64,000 nucleotides of DNA from Candidatus Bacteroides merdavium (lineage in GTDB: Bacteria > Bacteroidota > Bacteroidia > Bacteroidales > Bacteroidaceae), in NCBI GenBank assembly GCA_019116805.1, contig DXAV01000082.1, positions 1-64,000 of the forward strand. The letters run 5' to 3'. The stretch's first letter is position 1. Each line of letters opens with the position of its first letter. Both the position numbers and the translations under genes were made by a program. The notes beneath the pieces are model-generated. The model was not told where the DNA came from and searched no databases. It was given only the letters and a program-made list of their open reading frames with translations. Shown in pieces: positions 18,534-27,424 of this stretch.

Positions 18534-21500
18534 ATGAACAATCGATTAAAGTTGCAGAAATTGTTTTGCATGGCGGTTTGTTTCTTCTGTATAGGCATTG
18601 TGAGTGCCTTTGCTCAAGAGCAAAAAGTAACCGTCGAGCTGAAAAATGCCACACTGCGGCAAGTTTTTAAAAGTATTGAGAGACAGACGACATACCGTTT
18701 CTCCTATCGGAATACGTTGGTGGACGACAAAAGTGACATCACAATCTCGAAGCGTCAGGTTGACGTTTCGGTTGTGCTCGATGAGGCACTGAAAGGGCGT
18801 AACCTGACGTATACTATTGTATCTTCCAAATCCATCGTCATCAGCGACCTGAACGAGGAAGCTGCTCCTGCAAAGAGCAAGCGAGTGTCCGGCACGGTAA
18901 AAGCGGCTAATGGCGAATCTATTATCGGTGCGAATATCAAGGTGACCGGTACTACAATTGGTTGCATCACCGATGTTGACGGAAACTTCACGCTCGAAGT
19001 GCCAGAAAACGCCAAGTTGACCATTTCATATATTGGTTTTCAGACACAGGAAATCACACTGAATGGAAAATCCTCGGTCAACATCGTCATGAAAGAAGAT
19101 GCAGAGATGCTTGACGAAGTAGTCGTAATCGGTTATGGTGTTGCTAAAAAAACAGATTTAACAGGTTCTATTACACAAGTGAAATCAGAGAGCCTAGAAA
19201 ACTACACCCCATCAAACGTGGAAGATTTACTAAGGACCAGCATTCCAGGAATGAGAGTGGACTATTCTGTGTCAGCGAAAGGAAACAGCAACATGAATAT
19301 CAGAGGTAATAATACGCTTACCGCAGGTTCAAGTCCGTTGATTGTAGTTGATGGCTCTATTTACAATGGTGATATATCAGATATTAATCCAAACGACATT
19401 GAACGCCTTGACGTAATGAAAGACGCAAGTTCGGCAGCAGTATACGGATCAAGAGCAACGAACGGAGTCGTATCTATTACTACTAAAAAAGGAGCGTCAT
19501 CTAAACCCACAATCAATTTTAGTGGAACAGTAGGTGTTGCAACAAAAGCCAATCGCATGAAGCCATACGATGAAAACGGTTTTATAAAGTGGCGTTCTGA
19601 TATGTTTAAATCAGTTTATGCCGCTACTGTAGCGCAAACACCTTGGAGTCCGTTTGACGATCCACGAACCATTGACCCGCAATATTTGGATCAATGGCTG
19701 GCTTATCACAGTACAAATGAGGAAAATATGGTTGACGCTTGGTTGGCAGGCCTGAGATTAACCGGACTGGAAATCGAAAATTATAAACAGGGAAAATATA
19801 TAGACTGGGAAGATTGTATTTTCCATAATGGACTTAGACAAGATTACAATTTAAGTTTATCCGGGAAAAAAGAAGATTTCTCCTACTACTGGTCCTTGGG
19901 GTATGCGAAAAATGAAGCATTAACAAGAGGCGATGAGTTTTCAACAATTCGTTCAAGAGTCAATATTGAAGGGAAGCCGGCTAAATTCTTAAAAGTCGGT
20001 TTAAATGCTCAATTCTCTTATCGGGATGAGAGTCCTGTATCTATGGATGCCGGTGCTTATAAAAAGCTTACACCTTACAGTTCTTTCTATGAAGAAGATG
20101 GAGAGACCCTAAGACTATATCCCAACGATGACATTCAGGTGAAACATCCCCTACTACCGCCCTCGTTTAGAACTCGTGAGCAAGAGTATTTTACCTTTTT
20201 CCCTAAAATTTATTCCGTATTGGAATTGCCGTTTGGCATCACTTATACAATGAATTATACAACCCGATTTGTCTTTTATCATAATTATGTTCATGACTCT
20301 TCTCTGCATCCGGAATGGGCTTTATTTGGAGGAAAGGCTTCCCGCGACAATGCACTACGCCGGGAATGGCAGATTGACCATATCATTAACTGGAACAGAA
20401 CATTTTTAGATAGTCATAAAGTAGATCTTACGCTGCTTTTCAATGCAGAAAAATATAGAGAAGATTCAGATGGTATGTCAAATCAGTATTTTAGCCCGAA
20501 TGACAAATTAGGCTATCATGCAATGGCGAATGGATCCCTTCCAACGATTTCAAGTTCAGATCAGGTTCGTACCGCAGAAGCCTTAATGGCCAGATTGAAT
20601 TATTCGTATAAGAACAGATACCTGGCAACAGTCTCCGTACGAAGAGACGGGTCGTCATTATTCGGATATTCTAATCCCTATGCGACATTCCCCGCCGCAG
20701 CTTTAGGATGGGTCATTTCAGAAGAAAAATTCTTCAATGTAAAGTTCATCGATTACCTAAAACTGAGGGCTTCGTGGGGTGTTAATGGAAATAGAGATAT
20801 AACCAATTATGCCGCATTGTCCAGAATTGTTGCGGATAAATCGCTGAATGCAGAACAAAATGGAAATTATGTTATTATCCCCACATTGGAAATCAACACG
20901 ATGGAAAATCGGAAATTGAAATGGGAAAGAACTGCCGCATATAACTTTGCGTTGGACTTTAGACTGTTGAACGGTATCTTGGGAGGTTCTGTAGAATTTT
21001 ATACGATGTCCACTACAGATGTGTTGGTAAATAGAAAGTTACCTATAATTACAGGATTTGACAGAGTTTATGCGAACTTGGGAGAAGTAAAAAACAAGGG
21101 ATTTGAATTGTCCTTAAACAGTACAAATATTAAAAACCGTAATTTTGAATGGAGGTCAGATTTTACATTCTCTTTGAATCGTGATGAAATTGTATCAATC
21201 ACGGGTGAGAAAACGGATGTTTTCGATAGCGAAGGAAATCTAATCGGACAGAAAGAAGTAGATGATAAAGATAACGGTTGGTTTATCGGGCAATCGAAAG
21301 ATGTTATCTGGGATTATAAGATATTAGGAACGTGGAAAACCGGACAAGAAGAGGAAGCGGAAAAATGGAATCAACAACCCGGTGATTTCAGATTGGAGGA
21401 TGTAAACAATGACGGCCTGCTGACGGATGATGACAAGCAGTTCTTAGGCTATACAACACCCCGCTTTGCATGGACATTGTCCAATAACTTCCGGCTGTTT

Positions 21501-21905
21501 AAGGATTTTGAAGTTTCCTTTATCCTATACTCCCTTTGGGGACATAAAGGTAATTTTAATCTTGCAAAACATGCTGATCACATAGAAGATCGTTGCAATT
21601 CTTGGGATATCCCTTATTGGACTCCGGAGAACCAAATAGATGATTTTGCCAGATTACGCTCTGCGGCACCTCAAGGCGTTTCGCACAATGTTTGGTTTGA
21701 CAAATCATACATCCGTCTGGAGAATGTGGCTTTGGCATACCATTTTCCCAAGAAGTTGTTAAATAAAACATTTATTTCCAATCTGAAATTCACGTTTAAC
21801 ATAAGAAATGCGGCCGTTTGGGCTCCCAGATGGAAATTTGGTGATCCGGAAGATGGTACGCGCGCACAAAGAATTTATAATTTTGGGGTTAGTTTGACGA
21901 TATAA
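18534..21905 (+). CDS. SusC/RagA TonB-linked outer membrane transporter with STN signalling domain
   Basis: An 1123-residue transducer-type SusC. A signal peptide (about 1-28) is followed by the STN secretin/TonB short N-terminal domain (about 35-105, VELKNATLRQVFKSIERQT), a carboxypeptidase-D-like domain (about 117-190), the TonB-box-like DEVVVIGYG (about 193-201), a plug with DVMKDASSAAVYGSRATNG and a beta-barrel to the C-terminus. It imports an oligosaccharide captured with the SusD lipoprotein and signals to FecR. The Arg codon pattern changes near 19150: one AGA among eight Arg codons before it, mostly AGA/AGG after it. This suggests that the barrel half has a different origin from the signalling half. 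Confidence 0.95.
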   Translation: MNNRLKLQKLFCMAVCFFCIGIVSAFAQEQKVTVELKNATLRQVFKSIERQTTYRFSYRNTLVDDKSDITISKRQVDVSVVLDEALKGRNLTYTIVSSKSIVISDLNEEAAPAKSKRVSGTVKAANGESIIGANIKVTGTTIGCITDVDGNFTLEVPENAKLTISYIGFQTQEITLNGKSSVNIVMKEDAEMLDEVVVIGYGVAKKTDLTGSITQVKSESLENYTPSNVEDLLRTSIPGMRVDYSVSAKGNSNMNIRGNNTLTAGSSPLIVVDGSIYNGDISDINPNDIERLDVMKDASSAAVYGSRATNGVVSITTKKGASSKPTINFSGTVGVATKANRMKPYDENGFIKWRSDMFKSVYAATVAQTPWSPFDDPRTIDPQYLDQWLAYHSTNEENMVDAWLAGLRLTGLEIENYKQGKYIDWEDCIFHNGLRQDYNLSLSGKKEDFSYYWSLGYAKNEALTRGDEFSTIRSRVNIEGKPAKFLKVGLNAQFSYRDESPVSMDAGAYKKLTPYSSFYEEDGETLRLYPNDDIQVKHPLLPPSFRTREQEYFTFFPKIYSVLELPFGITYTMNYTTRFVFYHNYVHDSSLHPEWALFGGKASRDNALRREWQIDHIINWNRTFLDSHKVDLTLLFNAEKYREDSDGMSNQYFSPNDKLGYHAMANGSLPTISSSDQVRTAEALMARLNYSYKNRYLATVSVRRDGSSLFGYSNPYATFPAAALGWVISEEKFFNVKFIDYLKLRASWGVNGNRDITNYAALSRIVADKSLNAEQNGNYVIIPTLEINTMENRKLKWERTAAYNFALDFRLLNGILGGSVEFYTMSTTDVLVNRKLPIITGFDRVYANLGEVKNKGFELSLNSTNIKNRNFEWRSDFTFSLNRDEIVSITGEKTDVFDSEGNLIGQKEVDDKDNGWFIGQSKDVIWDYKILGTWKTGQEEEAEKWNQQPGDFRLEDVNNDGLLTDDDKQFLGYTTPRFAWTLSNNFRLFKDFEVSFILYSLWGHKGNFNLAKHADHIEDRCNSWDIPYWTPENQIDDFARLRSAAPQGVSHNVWFDKSYIRLENVALAYHFPKKLLNKTFISNLKFTFNIRNAAVWAPRWKFGDPEDGTRAQRIYNFGVSLTI

Positions 21906-21927
21906 TTAAATTTAAAATCCGACGTTT

Positions 21928-23787
21928 ATGAAAACAATATTCAAGCTTGGAGCATATAGCATCAGTCTCCTTTACACTCTATGTTCTTGTGGATCTGACT
22001 TTTTGGATCCAAAACCGTTGTCCTTTTATGCCCCTGAAAATGTACTGGTGGACGAAACCGGTTTACAGGCGGTTTTGGATAAAGCCATGACTTCTTTCAG
22101 AGGCGAGTTTTGCACCGACCAAGCTCCTTTTCTCACAAATCTGAAATATTCTGATGTTGCGGTTGATGGTACGACTGACAAAGCAAGCCCATGGCAGGAT
22201 TTGAATAAGCAAATGTTACCGGATGCGAAAAATAATGACCTTGCAAATACAAAAATAGGATGGTACTGGGACAATTCGTATGTAAACATAAAGAATTGCA
22301 ACACCATAATCAACCGAATTGTTGACGCTACTTTTAGCTCGGAGGAAGCCAAAAACGCGCTTCTGGGTAGCGCTTACTTCATTCGTGCATATCGTTATTA
22401 CATGAAAACTCTGCAATTTGGAGATGTACCATTGGTTTTAGAAGAGACAAAAGAGCCTAAAGTAGATTATCAGACAACAACCAAAGAGTCCATTTGGTTA
22501 AAAATGATAAAAGATTTGGAGTTCGCTGTTGAACATGTTCCGGAAGCTAATCAAGTTCTAAAAGGCCAGGTCACAAAAGCAGCATGCAAGCATCTCTTGG
22601 CAAAATATTATTTATTGGAAGGGCGGTTTGACGATGCAATCAGAATCACATCGGAAGTTATAGATGGAGGCATTCATCGGTTATGTACAAACCGTTTTGG
22701 AGTTGATAAGGATGTGGCAGATAAAGACGTCGTCTATGATATGTTTCGTCCGGAAAATAAGAGTCTTGCCGAGAACACAGAAGGCCTGCTGATGACCATT
22801 GACCGAAATGGCGTTGATGGAAATACGGATGGCGTTAAGACAATGAGAAATGCGGTCCCCCATTATGGTCTGACAGGAATCATTAAAACGCCCAACGGGG
22901 CAAACGGTTTGTCAGATGCCGCAGGCTGCGACATTGGTTTAGTAGAAGAATATGGTCGAGGCATAGCCCGTATCCGTCCTACATTTTATTCACAGAAAGG
23001 TGTATGGGGAATAAACGGAACTGAAGATTTTCAGGATTACCGACATCGGACAGACAATAAAAATTGGATGACAATGGAAATGTTAGTCTATAACAATCCA
23101 TCGTTAAAAGACAAAAACGAATGGTATGGCAAAAACCTTCGCTTGTATAATGACGCAGGACAAATCCTATGCTCGGACACAATCAGATGTTGGTTCAGTT
23201 GGCCGCATTATAAAATCTATGTCCCCGATCCTGATTTAGTTCAACCACAAGGAGGGCAGAGTGATTGGTATATTTTCCGTTTAGCGGAAACTTATCTGCT
23301 ACGAGCTGAAGCCTATGTATGGAAAAGAGAATGGCAAAAGGCTGCGGATGACATCAATGTAATACGGAAAAGAGCAAATGCCCAATACATGTATACAGCG
23401 GCAGATATTGAAGAACAACAGATAGGCGCAGTATTGGATGAAAGAACCAGGGAGCTGTTTTATGAGGAACCTCGTAAAGTGGAATTGACAAGAATGTCCA
23501 TCATATATGCAAGAACGGGAATCCCTTGCTACAATGGCAAGACTTATAATATGGAAAATATTAGCAGTGATAATTTCTGGTATGACAGAGTCATGGAAAA
23601 GAGTGATTTTTATAATAAAAATGTCCAAACTCCATACGGAAACTTTTTTACCTGTTCGCCATTCCACATTTTCTGGCCGATACCTTCTTATGCAATTACT
23701 ACAAACACAGGAGGTGTGATAAACCAAAATATAGGTTATCCCGGAACAGAAAAGAATATTGAGCCGTTAGTTTATGAAGGAGATTGA
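21928..23787 (+). CDS. SusD/RagB family glycan-binding outer membrane lipoprotein
   Basis: A 619-residue surface lipoprotein that lids the SusC barrel. The lipobox LCSC ends at Cys21 and is followed by GSDFLDPKPLS, the usual SusD start. TPR-like helices lie in the first half (AYFIRAYRYYMKTLQFGDVPLVLEE), and the C-terminal region has LAETYLLRAEAYVWKREWQKAADDINVIRKRAN and the closing PIPSYAITTN. It begins 22 bp after susC and shares that gene's AGA-rich codon pattern, so the pair probably moved together. The bound glycan is unknown. Confidence 0.94.
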   Translation: MKTIFKLGAYSISLLYTLCSCGSDFLDPKPLSFYAPENVLVDETGLQAVLDKAMTSFRGEFCTDQAPFLTNLKYSDVAVDGTTDKASPWQDLNKQMLPDAKNNDLANTKIGWYWDNSYVNIKNCNTIINRIVDATFSSEEAKNALLGSAYFIRAYRYYMKTLQFGDVPLVLEETKEPKVDYQTTTKESIWLKMIKDLEFAVEHVPEANQVLKGQVTKAACKHLLAKYYLLEGRFDDAIRITSEVIDGGIHRLCTNRFGVDKDVADKDVVYDMFRPENKSLAENTEGLLMTIDRNGVDGNTDGVKTMRNAVPHYGLTGIIKTPNGANGLSDAAGCDIGLVEEYGRGIARIRPTFYSQKGVWGINGTEDFQDYRHRTDNKNWMTMEMLVYNNPSLKDKNEWYGKNLRLYNDAGQILCSDTIRCWFSWPHYKIYVPDPDLVQPQGGQSDWYIFRLAETYLLRAEAYVWKREWQKAADDINVIRKRANAQYMYTAADIEEQQIGAVLDERTRELFYEEPRKVELTRMSIIYARTGIPCYNGKTYNMENISSDNFWYDRVMEKSDFYNKNVQTPYGNFFTCSPFHIFWPIPSYAITTNTGGVINQNIGYPGTEKNIEPLVYEGD

Positions 23788-23808
23788 TATTTTTTAAAAC
23801 TCTGAGAC

Positions 23809-25443
23809 ATGCACATTTCTTCAAAGTTATTACTATCAATTGCTCCGGCGCTATTGATGACCGGATGCAATGACAAGGAGAAAGGGAAAACGGCATTAGA
23901 CCGTCCGAACATTCTTTTTGTAATCAATGACGACCAGTCATTTGCCCATACGAGCTTCTCGGGTTCCCGTTTCGTTCAGACGCCGGGATTTGACCGGGTG
24001 GCTGCCAATGGCGTTTATTTCACGAACTGCTATGCGGGATCTCCCGGAAGTGCCCCCTCTAGGAGCGCATTGGTTACGGGAAGACATCATTGGCAGAATG
24101 AACAATCCGGGCAACATGCGTCTTCCTGGCTGAAAAAGTTTGTTCCTTTTGTTGATCTGCTGGAAGCGAGCGGTTACCACACCGGCTTTACAGGAAAAGG
24201 AGTGGCTCCGTTCCAATATGCAAGGAACGAACAAGACTCATTATGGAGGAAAGGAAACGCCGCCGGAAAAGCGTATAATAAGCATAAATACAAAAAAGGT
24301 ACTCCATCGGATGTGCGGACGGCCAAGGGAATAGGGTTGAACAACTATTTCGAGAACTTCAAGGACTTTATGAGCCAGCGTAAGGAGGGCGAACCGTTCT
24401 ACTTCTGGTATGGGTCGACAGAGCCCCATCGCGGATATGAAAAGGATTCGTGGAAACGCAACGGGAAAAGCCTCGAACAAGTGGATGTTCCCGGTTTCCT
24501 GCCGGATTCGGAAGAGGTCCGTAGGGATCTGCTGGATTATGCCGTCGAGATAGAGTGGGCCGACAGCCATCTGGAGAAAATGCTGAACTATCTGGATTCC
24601 ATCGGAGAACTGGAGAACACAATCGTAGTGGTGACGGCAGACAATGGCATGCCTTTCCCGCGTGCAAAAGCCAATTGCTTTGAATTCGGGGCTCATGTCC
24701 CGTTGGCGATCAGTTATCCGAAGGGATTTCCGTCGGGCCGGAAAGTCAACGACCCTGTAGGCTTTGTCGACTTGGCTCCGACCTTGCTGGAGCTTGCCGG
24801 CGTCAGTCCGGAAGGAATGTTGCCCATCTCAGGAAAAAGCTTCGTCAATATTCTTACTTCAAAAAAGGAAGGTACGGTCGATAAGGACAGGAAATATGTT
24901 TTCTCCGGCAGAGAGCGTCACTCTTCGTCAAGATGGAAAAACCTGGGCTATCCCCAGCGTGCCATCAGAAGCGCGGATTACCTGCTGATTTGGAACATGA
25001 AACCGGAGCGTTGGCCGGCCGGTGCTCCTCAGGCGATGGATAAGAAAACAGGGAAACCAGTTCCTCTGTATGGATTAGATAAGAATGGCAAACATCATTC
25101 GGACTGGGCTTTTACTGACGTGGACGCTTCCCCCACTAAATCATATATGGTAGAAAAACATGAAGAAGCCGGGGTTCGGCCTTATTTTGAATTGGCGTTC
25201 TTGAAACGGCCGGAATTTGAACTTTACGATGTGGTTCACGATCCGTATTGCCTAAAGAACTTATCCGGGGCAGCCGAACTTGCCGCCATTGAAAGTGAAA
25301 TGAAAAGGGAACTGTTGAATGAATTAAAGCGAACCTCGGATCCTCGAGTGACAGGACCTGATAAAGAGATTTTTGATAGCTATAAACGTTATAGTCCTAT
25401 TAGGGATTTTCCTGAACCAGATTGGTTGAAACAGAATAATTAA
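23809..25443 (+). CDS. S1-family sulfatase lipoprotein (serine-type)
   Basis: A 544-residue arylsulfatase-superfamily enzyme that removes sulfate esters from glycans. The maturation motif is Ser81-Ala-Pro-Ser-Arg85 followed by SALVTGR, so Ser81 would be converted to formylglycine by an anaerobic maturase (anSME); no such maturase gene lies in the window. Metal ligands are expected at Asp41/Asp42 (NDDQS) and in TADNG. A lipobox LMTGC (Cys20) predicts a lipoprotein. It starts 21 bp after susD and is the only enzyme gene in PUL A, which points to a sulfated ligand such as host mucin-type or glycosaminoglycan sugars. The subfamily is not determinable by eye. Confidence 0.92.
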   Translation: MHISSKLLLSIAPALLMTGCNDKEKGKTALDRPNILFVINDDQSFAHTSFSGSRFVQTPGFDRVAANGVYFTNCYAGSPGSAPSRSALVTGRHHWQNEQSGQHASSWLKKFVPFVDLLEASGYHTGFTGKGVAPFQYARNEQDSLWRKGNAAGKAYNKHKYKKGTPSDVRTAKGIGLNNYFENFKDFMSQRKEGEPFYFWYGSTEPHRGYEKDSWKRNGKSLEQVDVPGFLPDSEEVRRDLLDYAVEIEWADSHLEKMLNYLDSIGELENTIVVVTADNGMPFPRAKANCFEFGAHVPLAISYPKGFPSGRKVNDPVGFVDLAPTLLELAGVSPEGMLPISGKSFVNILTSKKEGTVDKDRKYVFSGRERHSSSRWKNLGYPQRAIRSADYLLIWNMKPERWPAGAPQAMDKKTGKPVPLYGLDKNGKHHSDWAFTDVDASPTKSYMVEKHEEAGVRPYFELAFLKRPEFELYDVVHDPYCLKNLSGAAELAAIESEMKRELLNELKRTSDPRVTGPDKEIFDSYKRYSPIRDFPEPDWLKQNN

Positions 25444-25502
25444 TATTCTGTGGATAGTTATTCTTAACATGAACGTGATATAGTCTCTAAACATGCTTGG
25501 TT

Positions 25503-25544
25503 GCCCGTCTTTGACTCCATATAGGTCAATGGCGGGCTTCTTTT
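25503..25544 (+). terminator. Intrinsic terminator after the sulfatase gene
   Basis: GCCCG (25503-25507) pairs with CGGGC (25533-25537), and inside them TTGAC (25511-25515) pairs with GTCAA (25525-25529). TTCTTTT follows. It closes the PUL A transcript 60 bp after the stop codon. Confidence 0.8.
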
Positions 25545-25594
25545 CAAAGAGGCCGTTTCTGAAGAATGAATCCACCAAACAAAAGCTTCATTAA

Positions 25595-25740
25595 TAATCA
25601 TGGACATTACGCCCGCCAAGTCCATGATTAGCCGGCCAAAGTCCCTCTTTAGCGGACGAAGGTAGGTCGTGACAAGAAGCACTGTTACGCCACAACAAAA
25701 GCACTGTTACATCATGGCAAAAGCACTGTTCTTTTCAGCA
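25595..25740. repeat. Composite periodic array A (GGACTTGGC units plus 22-bp CACTG units)
   Basis: Left part: two or three diverged 20-21-bp units, read on the minus strand as GGACTTTGGCCGGCTAAT and GGACTTGGCGGGCGTAAT, with a perfect 11-bp inverted repeat (25595-25605 with 25620-25630). Right part: AGCACTGTT occurs three times with its core CACTG at 25680, 25702 and 25724, exactly 22 bp apart. It lies in the 763-bp gene-free stretch after PUL A. No protein is encoded; the function is unknown. Confidence 0.75.
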
Positions 25741-25789
25741 TATCCCCGACCATTCCTCATCGGATGCGGAAACCATGAGGGAGCGGTAT

Positions 25790-26003
25790 CCTTCACACCT
25801 GAAAACACACCACATCAACTTGTGTATCTGTAGAAGCCTTCACGCCTTCACAGCCTCACAACGCGCTGATGATAAGTCGATTGCGGTGAAAGCAAGATAA
25901 TCCGTATGAGCTTTCACACATCCATGCCTTCAACCGAAACGGCTTATTTCCAGCCTGTTCACGTGAAACTTCACGCGAACAACTTTCACATACCGTATGA
26001 AAG
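25790..26003. other. TTCAC-rich gene-free segment with two palindromes
   Basis: TTCAC recurs at least six times between 25790 and 25990. GTTCACGTGAA (25957-25967) pairs with TTCACGCGAAC (25970-25980), 11-bp arms with one mismatch and a 2-bp centre. Directly after it (about 25982-26004) lies a second near-palindrome centred on CATACCGTATG. The mirrored motif GTGAA recurs upstream of the VirE-type gene at 29030-29170. These may be operators or remnants of a replication/mobile element; nothing is proven. Confidence 0.5.
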
Positions 26004-26144
26004 TATGTATTAAAAAGTAAGCTTATCCCGAACTCACGTATAAAAAAATTCTCCCCAAGCTTTGGTTTGCAGATTTTCCACCTTGACATTTTGTTAAAAT
26101 TCCCTTATTGCATCATAAAAGTATATTTTCCGCATTCCAAGTAT

Positions 26145-26152
26145 TATTTTTG
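26145..26152 (+). promoter_or_regulatory. -7 element upstream of the acyltransferase gene
   Basis: TATTTTTG matches TAnnTTTG 55 bp before the ATG at 26207. No good -33 TTTG at 19-21 bp was seen. Confidence 0.45.
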
Positions 26153-26206
26153 TCCACGATTAAAGAAATAGATTTCCACTTTTAACAAAAACAAAATTTA
26201 ACTCAG

Positions 26207-27295
26207 ATGAAACGTATTGTGTTTTTGGATTACGTACGCGTATTCGCGTGCCTTCTTGTAATGCTGGTTCATGCCAGCGAAAATTTCTATGGGGCCGCCG
26301 GAGCTGGAGAAATGGCTGGTCCTCAGTCGTACCTCGCCAATGAAACCGACCGCTTTTGGGTGTCACTTTATGATGGTTTCTCGCGCATGTCAGTACCTTT
26401 ATTTATAATTGTCTCTGCCTACCTGCTTGTGCCGATGAAAAAAGAGCAGACTTCATGGCAGTTTTATCGCCGCCGCTTCCTGCACATCATGCCTCCCTTC
26501 CTTTTGTTTATGATTTTATACAGCACACTGCCTTTGCTATGGGGACAGATTAACAGTGACACTTCCGCCAGAGACCTATCGCGTATTCTGCTGAATTTTC
26601 CCTCCCTAGCAGGGCATCTTTGGTTCATGTATCCGCTAATTAGCCTTTATTTGTTTATTCCTGTAATATCACCATGGCTTGACAAGGTGACAGCAAAAGA
26701 AGAACGTTTTTTTATATTGCTGTTTCTAATCTCCACCTGCATCCCCTATCTGAACCGCTGGTTTGGAGAAGTCTGGGGGCAATGTTTCTGGAATGAGTAT
26801 CACATGTTATGGTATTTTTCCGGTTATCTGGGATACCTTGTACTGGCGCATTACATCCGTGTGCATCTCAGGTGGAACCGTTCGCGCCGTTTTATCGTGG
26901 GACTCATCTCAATGATTGTGGGGGCGATACTTACCATAGGCTCTTTTTACGTACAGGCAATTCCGGGTCAGGTTCATTCTACACCCGTCATTGAAATCGG
27001 ATGGGCCTTCTGCACAATAAATTGCGTGCTTCTTACCGTAGGAACTTTCTTGATGTTTACTTGCATCGAAACGGAGCAATGCCCACGGATTATTACAGAA
27101 ACCTCCAAACTCAGCTATGGCATGTATCTCATGCACATTTTTTGGCTTTTCCTATGGGTTACCATTTTTAAACAAGAACTGGCCTTCCCCACTGCTGTCG
27201 CTATTCCTTCCATAGCTCTATGTACCTTTATTTGTTGCTTCTTTTCTACGAAACTTATTTCGTATATTCCCGGAAGCAAGTGGCTTATCGGATAA
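26207..27295 (+). CDS. Acyltransferase family 3 membrane protein (OafA/YrhL-like)
   Basis: A 362-residue integral membrane acyltransferase with about ten membrane helices. The N-terminal signature FLDYVRVFACLLVMLVHASENF (from residue 6), with His22, matches the acyltransferase-3 family, and FYRRRFLHIMPPFLLFM is the conserved Arg-rich second segment. Family members move acetyl or other acyl groups onto exported glycans such as capsule, O-antigen or peptidoglycan. It is a single-gene plus-strand unit in the block between the two PULs and converges on the VirE-type gene. No glycan-synthesis genes are adjacent, so the acceptor is unknown. Confidence 0.88.
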   Translation: MKRIVFLDYVRVFACLLVMLVHASENFYGAAGAGEMAGPQSYLANETDRFWVSLYDGFSRMSVPLFIIVSAYLLVPMKKEQTSWQFYRRRFLHIMPPFLLFMILYSTLPLLWGQINSDTSARDLSRILLNFPSLAGHLWFMYPLISLYLFIPVISPWLDKVTAKEERFFILLFLISTCIPYLNRWFGEVWGQCFWNEYHMLWYFSGYLGYLVLAHYIRVHLRWNRSRRFIVGLISMIVGAILTIGSFYVQAIPGQVHSTPVIEIGWAFCTINCVLLTVGTFLMFTCIETEQCPRIITETSKLSYGMYLMHIFWLFLWVTIFKQELAFPTAVAIPSIALCTFICCFFSTKLISYIPGSKWLIG

Positions 27296-27354
27296 GTTTG
27301 CTTATGTGACTTACGTGTGTTGGAAGCAAAGAAGATAAAACGCCGGGATTATGA

Positions 27355-27410
27355 CAAGAACAGACTGCCCTGACCATTACAATGGTTTAGTGAGCAGTCC
27401 TTGTGTTTTA
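27355..27410. terminator. Probable bidirectional terminator between convergent genes
   Basis: GACTGC (27363-27368) pairs with GCAGTC (27394-27399), and ACCATT (27373-27378) with AATGGT (27381-27386). CAAG/CTTG extends the base across a 4-nt bulge. GTGTTTTA follows on the plus strand. It sits between the acyltransferase and VirE-type genes. Confidence 0.55.
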
Positions 27411-27424
27411 TAAGATTTGTCTGC

